Source: Trogon surrucura (taxonomy: Eukaryota > Chordata > Aves > Trogoniformes > Trogonidae). Taken from it: a stretch of DNA of 64,000 bases. The position numbers and the translations under genes were made by a program. The notes under the pieces were generated by a model. The model did not search any database. It was not told the origin of the DNA and was given only the letters and a program-made list of their open reading frames with translations. How positions within the stretch are numbered: position 1 is the stretch's first letter; the number at the start of each line of letters is the position of its first letter. Positions 50,901 to 60,946 of the stretch are shown in pieces. The stretch lies in assembly GCA_020746105.1 (NCBI GenBank), contig CM036617.1:37663898-37727897 (forward strand). The letters are read 5' to 3'.

Positions 50901-52253
50901 ATCCCACCAAAAAAAATCAAAACATGTAGTTAAAAAAACTCATCTGTTTAATGTCAAGTCCAACTGATAAAAATTACAGTACTGCAATTTGAGAGAACAA
51001 CAGAGGAACAGTCACTGTATAGGATGTATGCTAAAAGCGTTTTGCTTACGCTAAATTTAACACACAGCATAAAATCTATTCTAACTTTTTCATGATACTT
51101 ACTTTATAAACCTCGGGAAAAAAAAATTTGCCTTATTTTTTTTTAAAAAAAATCATTCTAAAGATATTTAATTTGTAACATTTCTGCTAGAATTTAAAAT
51201 AAACTGAAGATTATTATGGATAAAACTTCCCCTAGTAGCTGCTAAAATTGAATCTCAAGGAAGTTCTTGAAAAAATTTATAAATTCTGTGTGTAATAGCC
51301 TTAATGAACATTTATTCCTTCAGTTTACCTTACCAGTTTTCCTCCTATTTTTAATTTTGACCTCCAACAATTGGTAATATAAACCCAAATATTTTCCCAC
51401 ATGTTGTCCAACATTGTCCAGGTGTCTGTGAGAAATGAGGAGAAAATTGGCTTCTTTCTCTCTTCACGTCTAAACATTTCCCAACTGGGGACACTGTCTG
51501 TAAATCAGAAAAACCTAAAAAAAATATAAGCCTAGTACAAAGTATCTCAGTCCTTGGTGGTACCTGGGAGTTAGGCTTTCAAATGTTAGAGAGTTCAGGA
51601 GACCACTGTACAATACCAAAATACATGTGAGAAAGTTTAGATTTTCAGTCACTGACACCAACTCTTGTAATTAAATTTTGTGAGCTTATATTCCGGGTTT
51701 TTTTAATTTGTATGCACCTTTTTATTTATAAGGATGGTTCCCATTTCAAATTAAATAGTGGTCAAATTTATTTTAGCAAGGTGATAGCATTTCTTTTTCT
51801 TATATGTTGTTCACATGCGTTAGAAATTTAACTTTTTTACAAGGTAGAAACTATGAAAGAAACAATGGTGTTTCTCATGGGACTACATTTCCTTCTAAAA
51901 ATCTAAATAAGAAGTGTGTTGAGAAACGGCTGTTCCCATGAGAATTCTATTTCAATATTTTGACTAAGTAGAATTGGCTAACTTGGTATAAAGTATTGAA
52001 GTTTTGAGATTATTATTCTTGCTGTTATTGTGACCTAGAATTAATACTAGGGCATCTATTTTATTTAACTTTCTCAATTGGTTTGTAGACGGCTATATCT
52101 TCTTTAGCAACTAATTTAATATGTAATGGTTTACAAATACTAACACGTGAAAAATAATGGCATCATGATCAATGCAAAGTTTGCATTTCAGTTGTGGGTT
52201 TTTTCATAGAATGAAAGCTAACTCAAATAAATTGCAATTTTATTTCTTTACAG

Positions 52254-52334
52254 CTGAATGCTAGTTCTTTTGCACGTTCTCCCACTCTCCCTTCAAACAT
52301 CAGGAATAAGCACAGAAACCAAGAAAATGGAGGA
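52254..52334 (+). other. Candidate 81-nt cassette exon
   Basis: A good acceptor (aattttatttctttacag) precedes, and a donor (gtaagg) follows, an 81-nt segment that is open in the frame starting at its first base. It reads LNASSFARSPTLPSNIRNKH and then seven more residues rich in Asn, Gln and Gly. The length is divisible by three and begins in phase 0. The composition (Ser, Pro, Arg, Asn) resembles a disordered cytoplasmic insert. I cannot assign a gene. It shares its strand with the other exon candidates, but linkage to them is not shown. Confidence 0.22.
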
Positions 52335-52844
52335 GTAAGGAAAACTTTTTATTCTAAGTTTTTACTTACTTGTCTTGGTTTTCCTTTGGGTATTTGCTGT
52401 TATTTCAGTGTTGTCGATTACAATGTCAGCAACATTACCCATAAAGTTGAAACGTTTGCACTATTATGGCTAAATTTATCAACAATCAGAAAATGGAGAC
52501 ACTTTATGGAATGTATTTTGTGGAAAAGTTTTCATGTAGTTTTAACTGCTACAAACATAAACATTTACCTAGTCATGCAGTCTGAAATAGTCTTCTACCT
52601 ATTACTTTCTGAGGAAGAAATATTGAGATCAGTCAATTCCATTGAAGTATAACACACTTTTAAGCAGAATATGAGATAGCATCATGCCAAAAAAATTTTT
52701 TTGAAAATAAGTGTGTGAATAACAGTTAATAAAATAAAGATAATATAAGAACAAATTCATTCAGCTCTGACTTAATTCATTATATTTTATTTTTTTTAAA
52801 TGCAGTTGGAAATTAACTTCTTAGACTGGTATTATTTCAAGTAA

Positions 52845-52885
52845 TTATATATAAGTAAGTATATATAAGTAAGTATATATATTAA
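52845..52885. repeat. Short tandem repeat of a TATAAGTAAG-type unit
   Basis: About two and a half copies of a ~14-base unit (tatatataagtaag), grading into TA repeats just upstream of LTR E. Confidence 0.8.
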
Positions 52886-52896
52886 AAAATAATATT

Positions 52897-53222
52897 GCAA
52901 CTATATGCAACTGTATCCAGCTCCCCACCGCTGCTGAGCCTGGGGTTTCCCCAGTGCCTCCTGCTCTGCAACACCAGTGGGGATTGATATCGGGGGGGGG
53001 AGTTGGGTTTGATATCGGGCTACTATCTATAGTTGTATATAGTTCTTTACTTTTATCTTTTTACCATTATTTCTATTATTTTCATTAAAGCTGTTCAAGT
53101 TTTCCTTCCCTAACCCATAAGTCTCTCTGCCTCATTCCCTTTTCTCTTCCTGTTTGGGGGGGAAGAGGGGGTTAGAGAGCGTCTGTCCATGTTAGTGGCC
53201 GGCCCAGCCCTAGCCCACGACA
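52897..53222 (+). mobile_element. ERV LTR piece E: central and 3' part, sense
   Basis: It matches LTR C closely from gtatccagctcc onward, including the distinctive G-run and gttgggtttgatatcgggct. It has an ATTAAA signal at 53094-53099 and the terminus at 53222 (tagcccacgaca). Its first 16 bases (gcaactatatgcaact) do not match the corresponding position of LTR C. They match the inverted junction seen at 24194-24209. Near-identity with C over the rest indicates recent activity of this LTR type. Confidence 0.85.
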
Positions 53223-53359
53223 TCATATAACTAGGAAAAAAAATCTGGTTTTCACATTCTGAATTTCTGGTACTCGTTTATAATAATTTTATGGATTATT
53301 GTATATCATTTTAAAGACAAGGTGCTGACTTTAGCATGTAAAAATCTACAGACAAATAT

Positions 53360-53368
53360 GTGAAAAAT
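53360..53368. repeat. Target-site duplication of RTE, left copy
   Basis: GTGAAAAAT lies directly against the CAT-repeat tail of the RTE element, and a perfect copy lies at 55774-55782 at the other end. Confidence 0.75.
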
Positions 53369-53389
53369 CATCATCATCATCATCATCAT
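53369..53389 (-). repeat. RTE 3' microsatellite tail (ATG)7
   Basis: Seven CAT units on the + strand, i.e. (ATG)7 at the 3' end of the minus-oriented element. RTE-clade LINEs typically end in short tandem repeats rather than poly(A), with a very short 3' UTR. Here the ORF stop (53425) is only about 35 bases from the tail. Confidence 0.85.
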
Positions 53390-53424
53390 GGCTAGGTTTC
53401 GCAAACGAAGATATAGGAAGGGCT

Positions 53425-54398
53425 CTACCCACAGTTTCTACAAGCGCGCTGATGGCTAAAAATGCCGATGTGGGATAGGAAAGTCCTGTTGCAAAGGACA
53501 CAGCAGAAAGTCTCCTTAGGTGGTATTGGTGAGGCACGGTTCTTTCTGCGTTGTCTTTTCTCCTTGAGACTAATTCTACGTGCGTTCTCAAAGGAGGCAG
53601 CAGCGTTATGGATGGTATGTCTCCACGTTTCCCGATCGGAGGCCAGAGTGCACCACTGATGGTAGTCAATATGGCCAAAACTGAGGTATTGTTTCAGAGA
53701 GTCCTTGTATCTCCTCTTTGGGGCTCCTCTGTTGCGGCAGCCGGTGGTGAGTTCACCACAGAGCACAACCTTAGGGAGGTGGTGATCCTCCATCCAGGAG
53801 ACATGCCCTGCTCAACGCAGCTGCGTCCTCAGCAGCATGGCCTCAATACTGGTGACCCCTGCCTGTTCAAGCACAGTAACATTAGTCACGTAGTCAGTCC
53901 AGTGGACGTTTAAGATTGTACGGAGGCAGCGCTGATGGAAGCGTTCGAGGAGTCGCAGGTGATGGCGGTAGATGACCCATGATTCAGACCCATATAAAAG
54001 AGTAGACAGTACAATGGCTCTGTAGACACTAATTTTTGTACTTTTCTTCAGGTGTTTATTGCACTAGACTCTTTTATGGAGTCTTCCAAAAGCTCTGTAT
54101 GCCTTTGCTAACCTGTTGTCTATCTCTTTGTCAGTCTTACCATCTGAAGAAATGATACTTCCTAGATAGTTGAATTGCTGGACTGACTTAAGCTCTGACT
54201 TGCCTATGGTGATGTGGGGATGATGGGAGACTTCCTGAGGTGCAGGTTGGTAAAGAACTTCTGTCTTCTTCAAGCTGACTTCTAGCCCAAAAAGCTCAGT
54301 AGCGTCTGCAAAGCAGGATGTTAAGCACTGCAGAGCTGCTTCTGTGTGAGCAATGGGAGCAGCATCATCAGCAAAAACCAGCTCACAGACAAGGTGAT
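53425..54398 (-). pseudogene. RTE ORF, RT catalytic and C-terminal part
   Basis: After a frameshift near 54400 the minus-strand frame resumes with ELVFADDAA. The RT catalytic box FADD is at 54364-54375. It continues with SVQQFNYLGSIISSDG and EIDNRLAKAYRAFGRL to a stop near 54062. After that come LLYGSESWVIYRHHLRLLER, FHQRCLRTILNVHW, and a Trp-to-stop change near 53820. The last part has GAPKRRYKDSLK, SDRETWRH and LKEKRQRRKNR. It ends in a zinc-finger-like CxxC...H...C motif and the native stop at 53425. One frameshift and two premature stops make it non-functional. Confidence 0.85.
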
Positions 54399-55160
54399 TT
54401 AGGTCTTAGTGTGGGCCTTCAGTCGCCTTAGGTTGAATACGTTACCATTGATAAGATAACGAATGTAAATACCATTATCTTCATCAAGGTCTGCCGTGGA
54501 CCTTTGGAGTATCATGCTGAAGAAGATTGTGAATAGAGTTGGTGCGAGAACGTAACCTTGTTTCACATCATTGGTTATTGGGAAGGGCTCAGAGAGTGCA
54601 TCACCAGATCTGACTTGGCTGCGCTGATCCTTGTGTAACAGAATAATCATTTTGAGGAACATGGGAGGACATCCGACTCTGGCGTTGAGGTCACCAAAAA
54701 TTATGATCTTATCATCTGCAAGAACCTTTTGGGTGAGGCGGCACAGGTTGGTGTAGAACTTGCCCTTTCCCGCAGGGTCAGTTTGGAGAGTTGGGACATA
54801 TATGTTGAAGAGAACAACATGTGGCTTGTTGTGTAGTGGGAGGCATAGGGACATAATGCAACTGAAATGACCTGTCAGAAGATTTTCAAGTTGGGAGGTG
54901 ATGGAGTTTTTAATCATGAAACCAACTCCTGAAAGGTATCTTTTAGTTTTGGGTTTGCCTGACCAATAGAGTGTGTAGCCGGCACTGTGTTCTTTGAGGC
55001 TGCCTTCCTCATGGAGACGAACTTCACTGACAGCAGCAATCTCAATGGTGAGTCGTGATAGTTCGTGGGCAATTAGAGCAGAACAACGCTCAGGACATCC
55101 ACTGTCCGCGGTATCAAGTATGGTTCTAATGTTCCAACATGTGAGTGTCAATGTGAACAC
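54399..55160 (-). pseudogene. RTE ORF, endonuclease fused to RT fragment
   Basis: The endonuclease shows the expected motifs in order: TCWNIRT at the N-terminus, AVSEVRL with the catalytic Glu, YTLYWSGKPKTKR, SGVGFMIKNS, VVLFNIYVPT, and IIFGDLNARVG near residue 155-165. Instead of the SDH end of the endonuclease and the first half of RT, the next residues are CPPMFLKMIILLHKD, an internal RT segment, followed by NDVKQGYVLAPTLF. The junction near 54667-54675 keeps the reading frame. The frame is also open about 50 bases upstream of the listed start (GTG at 55160), so the native start is uncertain. Confidence 0.88.
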
Positions 55161-55773
55161 ACCTTTGGAGGCAGGTGTATGCCTTTGTCTCTTTGTGTTT
55201 GTTCGACCGCATCAGAAGATGCCCGTTGGCCGCGGTTAGCCAACTGGGTGGAGAGTGGAGTTGAGCTTTGGTTATGCGGCCTTTTCTAGGCCCCTCTCCA
55301 TGTGGAGCAAGCAGTGCTCTCCTTGAAAAAGGCTGCTTGTTCATTCAGGATATTGCCAAACAAGACTGTCATCTCCGGGGTCAGTCTCGAGTGACCAATG
55401 TCCCGAGCTGCCTACATGCAGGGTTGGGTCTGCGGCTTCCAGTGAACATTATCACCTGCCGTTTTGTCCCTTGCCTGTCGCTACAGGACTTTACAAATGT
55501 AGATGTAACCTTCAAGCCTGCGCAATGGATTTTTTAGGTGAGGCTCAGCATGCACAGAGCTGTCCCCATCCTTTACTCCTAAGCTTCATCTGCCAGGGCC
55601 TAGCGAGCTTGGCTGGTGACAGCAAAGTCCTCAGGAAGTAGGTTTAGTTAGAGTATCCTTCTCTTAGATGGATGGCATTACAGGGCTAAATGAGCTACAT
55701 CTGCCCAGGTTTGGATTTAGAGTTGTCCTTCTCCTAGGATGGTTGCTGGGAGGCTAGAGAGCCCATCCTGCCC

Positions 55774-55782
55774 GTGAAAAAT
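55774..55782. repeat. Target-site duplication of RTE, right copy
   Basis: GTGAAAAAT matches 53360-53368 exactly and marks the 5' end of the element at 55773, so the insertion is not 5'-truncated. Confidence 0.75.
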
Positions 55783-55825
55783 ATGTCCAAAGAAACCACA
55801 TAATTTATCCAAGATGAGTTTTCCC

Positions 55826-55903
55826 TTTTTTTTTTCTTTTTTTTTTTTCCTTTCTGTTTGCTTCTAAACACAGCTAAAGGAAAAAAAAAAAGAAAAAAAA
55901 AAC
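55826..55903. repeat. Poly(T)-poly(A) inverted repeat (hairpin)
   Basis: The left arm is T10-C-T12-CC-TTT (55826-55853). The right arm is AAAGG-A11-G-A10 followed by C (55876-55903). The arms are complementary over about 27 bases including the interrupting C/G, with one base of length difference, around a 22-base loop. The matching interruptions argue for a true inverted duplication rather than two independent homopolymers. Confidence 0.8.
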
Positions 55904-56580
55904 AAAAAAGAAAGATGTTTCTATGATCACAATAACTGTGACAGTGCTATGAGTACAGGATGTCCCCTTTCCAGCCTTTTGTCTTACTGACTACAAAAGG
56001 CACTTTACAGCCTACTTAGTACGATATTTTATGGGGAGGGCCTGCCCTAAAGGGATAGAGAAGTAACAGAAAAAGAGTTTTCATTTAAAAAGGTCAAGCT
56101 GTGTTAAAGGAAAATATTTTTTTGATGAAGATGTATAGACTTCATCATATTATATAAACAGGACAAACAAGATATTCAAAGATTTTCTGTGGATGGTAAT
56201 AATTACAACAGATTCATCTGTATATTTTTTTCTTAGGGCACAATAGTGTTTTAAATTAATAATATTCATATGTTAAAAATCTCATGGAAAAGAAGCAAAA
56301 ATAAAAATAACAATACAGATTATTTTCTTCATAAGGAATATTTTTCTTCCTCAGACTACTGAAGAGTATTGAGATGTATCATTTTAGCCTAGTGTGCTTC
56401 ATTATTTCTCGCATTTGTTCATGCCCTACTTAATCATATTAATTCATTACAGATCTGTTCATACTCTTTCCTTTGTGATGAGTCATGGCAATAGAAGCAC
56501 TGAATGTCTCATATTCTTTGTTCCATGGAGCCATTGTAACATAAACTGGATCCTTGTATCATTATTTTATTACTTCACAG

Positions 56581-56746
56581 CATGAAATGAAGAAATGGGC
56601 TTACCCAGCGGGTAGCATTTTTAGAGAAATAACTACTCAAGGAAGACAAGGATTTCTTTTCCAGCAGAGTCATTGTAATCAAACTATTGGAACTACCACA
56701 GGTGGAGCTGTGCTTGTTACCAAAAGATCTTCACCACCGGCACCAA
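56581..56746 (+). other. Candidate internal exon (166 nt)
   Basis: An acceptor-like tattacttcacag precedes, and a donor gtatgt follows, a segment open in one frame. It reads HEMKKWAYPAGSIFREITTQ, then a Gln/Gly/Thr-rich stretch ending TKRSSPPAPS. A weaker alternative donor after 56700 would give 120 nt. The composition is protein-like rather than typical translated AT-rich DNA. I cannot name a gene, and the frame stays open past the donor to 56814, so the boundary is uncertain. Confidence 0.18.
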
Positions 56747-59700
56747 GTATGTTGTATCTTGTAAACCTCCCAGTTTTTCAGCTGTTTGTGATTCAAAATG
56801 TGGTTTGGAAATAGTACAGCTGTGTACCTTGGCTTGAACTTGTAGGAAGATGGATATAAGAAAAAACAGAGAAAAGATATAAAAGCTAGAGTCATGCAAA
56901 ATAACAGAAGTAAAAATGCAGATAAACATGAGGCAGACTAGAAAGTAATAGTGTGAAGGAGAGAGAGACTTAACTGCAAAGTTCAAACTAGCAACTTATT
57001 TGAAGTTCACTCATGGGTCCAATATGTCACTACTGCAGGTTTTATGGATACAATAGAAGAATGCACTGTTGAGATTTGTGAAAAAAAATACTACAAACCA
57101 AGAACAACACAAATTACACACTGGAAAATATACTAGTATGGATTTAAGAGGCACAGAAGATAGTAACAATAACAATTTTAAAGTCACACGTGTCTTAGTC
57201 ACTTTCTCTCAGGTAAGGGTTCTCAATTCTGGGGAAAATGTCCTCATTCAGTGTCTCCTAATAAGGGGGGGGGGGAAGGACCTCCTACAGTCCAGCTGTA
57301 TTTTTGGAAAAATTTCTCAAAATTCTACTAAAAATCTTACAGTTTTTATCCTTTATGGGTGGAATGGGAGAGTGGAGGGAAGGGTACAGGCACTTCTGAG
57401 GAGACTGGACTGTCTAGAATGTTTATCTTTGGTGGTGTAATGAGATTTCCCCTTATCTCTTCTGGACATCCCCTGCTAATTTTACTAATTTTGTGATGGC
57501 TAACATGCCAATTATTTACTCAGCCAAATTAACATATCTTGTATATAAATGATTTATTCAGCCAAATTTAAGATATCTCAAAAATAGTGGTTGAAAATGA
57601 GACTCGGGGCAAAACATTTGTTATTTGGGTTTGGGTTCCATTCAGGTTTCAGTCCTCTGTCTGTTGTTTCATTCTGGGATAACTCAGGGCTGGGTCATTT
57701 TTCACAACCCCCCTTGGGTCATCACAGTTAAGGGTCTGTCAAGGCAGGACAGAGCTGAGCTGAATTAACACCTCCCTACATCTTGCCTTTGTTTATGGAG
57801 ACCTGTTCTGTGAGGATCTGCACAAATAGCAAATATTTAAATGGTAATACTAGCTCAAGGATTTAAAATAAAAAATACTGGAATAAAAACTATCAAAATC
57901 TTAAGGGAGCCAGAAGAAGAGCATCTCACCCACAAAATGAATCAAACTGTTTGAACATCTTCGTCCATTGTCTGTCCTAAAAGGGTTGCAAGGTCTTGTT
58001 GGAGGGTGATAAGATAAATGTTTAACCTAATAGTTTGCCAGTTCTGCCTTTCTCATCTATGTATTAGTTACTGAATTAGTGTTTTATACTCCTACCTGGT
58101 ATATACCCTGGTTGTGGCATCTGTTTGGATACAGTTGATTGAAAAGAAGTGACACAGTGCTTTTGTTACTGTGATTCCTAACATGGTAGCTGATCAAGGT
58201 ATAGATATTTTTGTTATTCTAGAATGTCTCTTGGTTTCTGTATTGCAATTCATACTCTTAAACATGCATCCATTTCTCAGTACTGTGGTGTAATGTTATC
58301 ACAAACTTGTGGATAAGAGTTGGCTTCTCCAGTTTGCTATTAAAATGTTAGAATCCTAATGTTTTGTATGCTCAAAACCCCCACAGTTTTCGGTTTATTT
58401 ATGTGTGTCAGAAAAAATACAAATTTTATTCTACCAGACCAGCACTTGCATTAATGTTGATGTGATTTGATATCTTTTAAAGGAAAATCTCATAAACTCT
58501 GAAATACAAAAATAGGATGTGTCCTATACATTGAAAATTGAAGTTACCAGTTTATAAACGTTATGCATACCACTAATGTGTTACAAGGATATCATTCACT
58601 TGCATACATATTTCCTTCTGTACAGTTATATTATTATTGTTTCATTATGGTGAATTTCATGCTGCATTGTTTTTTTCTGTGGTTCGTGTAAACTATTGTC
58701 TTCTTTCATGTCTTATTTAACTGAAGGTTTAATGAATGCATGATAACCTTGGTAAGATAAAAAAGGAAGGAAGCCAGCCTGGTCCAGTTTTACTGCAGAT
58801 CATTTACAGCAGCAATCAAAGTTCTACTTACTTGAGGTAAAACCTATAATTTTCTTAAGTAGTCATGGAAAACAGAAATGTTTCTGATGCATTGCTTTAG
58901 TTTTACTCTTTGCAAACAATGAAGGTTGCTAACATTCTCTATAGACAATAGAAATCATGGCAGCATAAGCTTACATTCTCATTAAAAAAAGTAAAGGCAA
59001 CTCATGCACCTCATCTGGGAGAGTACATTGTAAACTAAACTGAACTATGGTTTATCTGGCACCATCTAAACATATTGTGAGACTGCAATGGAGCTGCCAG
59101 AGCAATAGAGAAATAATTCATGGGTGGGTTTTTTAACATTTTCTGCATTGAATTTTTCTTTCATTTAGCTTATTTTGTTCACATCATAATAGTACATTAA
59201 AGAGACATTCTGGAGGTTTTGGGTCTATAACTAAGACTTTGTTTACCTAAAACAGATCCATGACAAATAATTGAATTTAAGAAAGGGAAAAAAAAAAGAA
59301 AAATCAAACAAGTAATAAACAGACATCCAATTAAAGAACAGAAATAGTATTTAGTATTCTATGTCATCAACCATAGAACTGAAAAGATTAATTCTGAATA
59401 TAGTCTATATCATAAACATCTTACAGAAGAAAATCTACATTTCTAGACAGATCGTTATTCAGTGAATAACATGTATCTTTCAGGATCAGTAAGTAGTTAG
59501 TGTTAGGATGTCATTGTAGCAAATCAGCTTCTACATTTGTCGGACATGAAAAATATTGTGAATAATGAGCAAAGGTTCTCTAATGTCTTACTTTTCGCAC
59601 TCTGTCTTGCATTTTCAGGTCCATACTGATAGTAACATGTATTCCCATAGAATTTCATGGAAATTTACAAAAGCATATAAAGGCTATAGTTTCTAAGGAA

Positions 59701-60196
59701 TAAATAGTCTTTTGTATGAGATGAGTATTAAAATAAAATGGCACCTTTAACAAGTGCGACTTCCTTTTCTCACGAAAAAAAGATCTATTAAGGCACAAGT
59801 TTAATCTCCCCAGCTGCTAGTAGCAGTCCACTGCTTATAAAGAATACTTTTTTAGATAATTTATTTCATTCTACTTTCTTTACTTTTATGCCATGTCTCT
59901 ATTTCTGTTGTTTTTGTGAATATGTAATAGAGAACTGAAATCTGTTTTCTGACACTTCCTGCTCCACGTCTTCAACTCTTTCCTTGGTAAACCTATGCTA
60001 TGCAAATTCATTGGATTTCTTTATTTATACTTGCTAATTCCTTCCTGTCTGTTTTTTAAAATATCGACATGTGATACTCAGAGTTTAAGAGGCTACTTAT
60101 ATTTCCCTAGTCCATTACATTAAGAGAAATTTGCATTGTTTTTCTTCCTGTCTGTAAAGGACAAAAATAAAATAATCACCTCTTGCATAGTATATA

Positions 60197-60357
60197 GACC
60201 CATAGACTCATAGAAAGCATTGGATTGGAAGGGACCTTTAAAGATCATCTAGTACAAACCCCCTGCAGTGAGCAGGGACCTCTTTACCTAGATCAGGTTG
60301 CTCCGACCTTGAATGTCTGCCGAGATGGGGCCTCCACCACCTCTCTGGGCAACGTGG
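60197..60357 (-). mobile_element. Old CR1 LINE 3' fragment
   Basis: CR1 tail complement (agactcatagaaagc) is followed by ggattggaagggaccttta and ccccctgcagtgagcaggga, then ctccaccacctctctgggca. It ends abruptly near 60357. The following ~240 bases to the next CR1 are not clearly CR1. Confidence 0.85.
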
Positions 60358-60600
60358 ACACCTGGAGGTACACCTCCCTGTCCAAAGTTGAAATGCACAA
60401 CTGGATGGAGATCCTGTGGCATGAATTGAGTGTTTTACTATTGCCTATTTGGGGCTCTCTGAACTCTTGCTTCTATCCTTCATCTTTCCTGCTCTCAAAA
60501 TTTGTGCAACCAGGCAACAAAGCCTTTTGGAATAATTGGTTTACTTCAATTGTTTACATTAGCAAACCGAATGAAAGTAAAACCACAGCAAGTAATCTTA

Positions 60601-60946
60601 TAATCATAGAATCATAGAATGATTTTGGTTGGAAGGGACCTAAAAGGTATCTAATTTCAACACCTCTGCTATAGCAGGGACGTTTCCAACCATATCAGGC
60701 TGCTCAATGCTCCATCCAGCCTGGCCTTGAACACTTCCAGGGAGAGAGCATCCACAACCTCCCTGGGCAACCTGTTCCACTACCTCACTAAGCTCAGGGT
60801 AAAGAACTTCTTCCCTTTTATCTAGTCTAAACTCACGCTCTTCCAGCTTCTACTCATTATCCCTCATCCTTTCACTACAGGTTCTTTTAAAAAGTCCTTC
60901 CCCAGTTTCCTGTAGGCCCCCTTCAGGTACTGGAAGGCCACTATAA
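60601..60946 (-). mobile_element. Old CR1 LINE 3' fragment
   Basis: Tail complement aatcatagaatcatagaatg is followed by ggttggaagggacc and the complement of the ORF2 C-terminal region (cttccagggagagagcatcc, cctccctgggcaacctgttc). It is diverged, has no frame, and is truncated near 60946. It has the same orientation and a similar subfamily to the copy 250 bases upstream. Confidence 0.9.

Larger units (their letters stand above)
43711..52896. other. Unique AT-rich DNA, longest transposon-free stretch
   Basis: Over 9 kb with no recognisable transposon and no supported gene. Low-complexity parts include T-rich sequence at 44205-44245, a T run near 44705-44716, A runs near 47348-47365 and 48202-48213, and the TATAAGTAAG repeat at 52845-52885. 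Two items are listed separately: a minus-strand frame at 47525-47992 and an exon-like segment at 52254-52334. Confidence 0.5.
53369..55773 (-). mobile_element. RTE-clade LINE with internal deletion (AviRTE candidate)
   Basis: A 2405-bp minus-oriented element bounded by a perfect 9-bp direct repeat. It has a 5' UTR of about 600 bases (starting gggcaggatgggctctctag on the minus strand), an endonuclease, a partial RT, a C-terminal region with a zinc finger, and an (ATG)7 tail. It is unrelated to CR1 in sequence. Endonuclease frames of this kind are often annotated as craniofacial development protein 2-like. RTE elements are usually about 3.2-3.5 kb; the shortfall matches a missing ~1 kb between endonuclease and RT. 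AviRTE is the RTE family known in several bird lineages, so it is the leading identification, but this was not tested against a database. Confidence 0.85.
55783..60196. other. Unique AT-rich DNA
   Basis: No transposon was recognised after the RTE duplication. The stretch holds the poly(T)/poly(A) inverted repeat at 55826-55903, an exon-like segment at 56581-56746, and a G9 run near 57266-57274. The + frame at 57069-57440 has no recognisable domain and crosses low-complexity sequence. Confidence 0.5.

Noticed and set aside
53551-53913. 120-codon + strand frame, and the 110-codon minus-strand frame at 53346-53678
   Set aside because: Both overlap the RTE C-terminal coding region in other frames.
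18407-56746. Linking all + strand exon candidates into one gene model
   Set aside because: Only the 18.4-19.7 kb pair was checked for a phase-compatible join. The others have no shared evidence, and splice-like matches are expected by chance in 64 kb.
57069-57440. 123-codon + strand frame
   Set aside because: It includes an Asn run and a GGG run from low-complexity DNA and has no recognisable motif.
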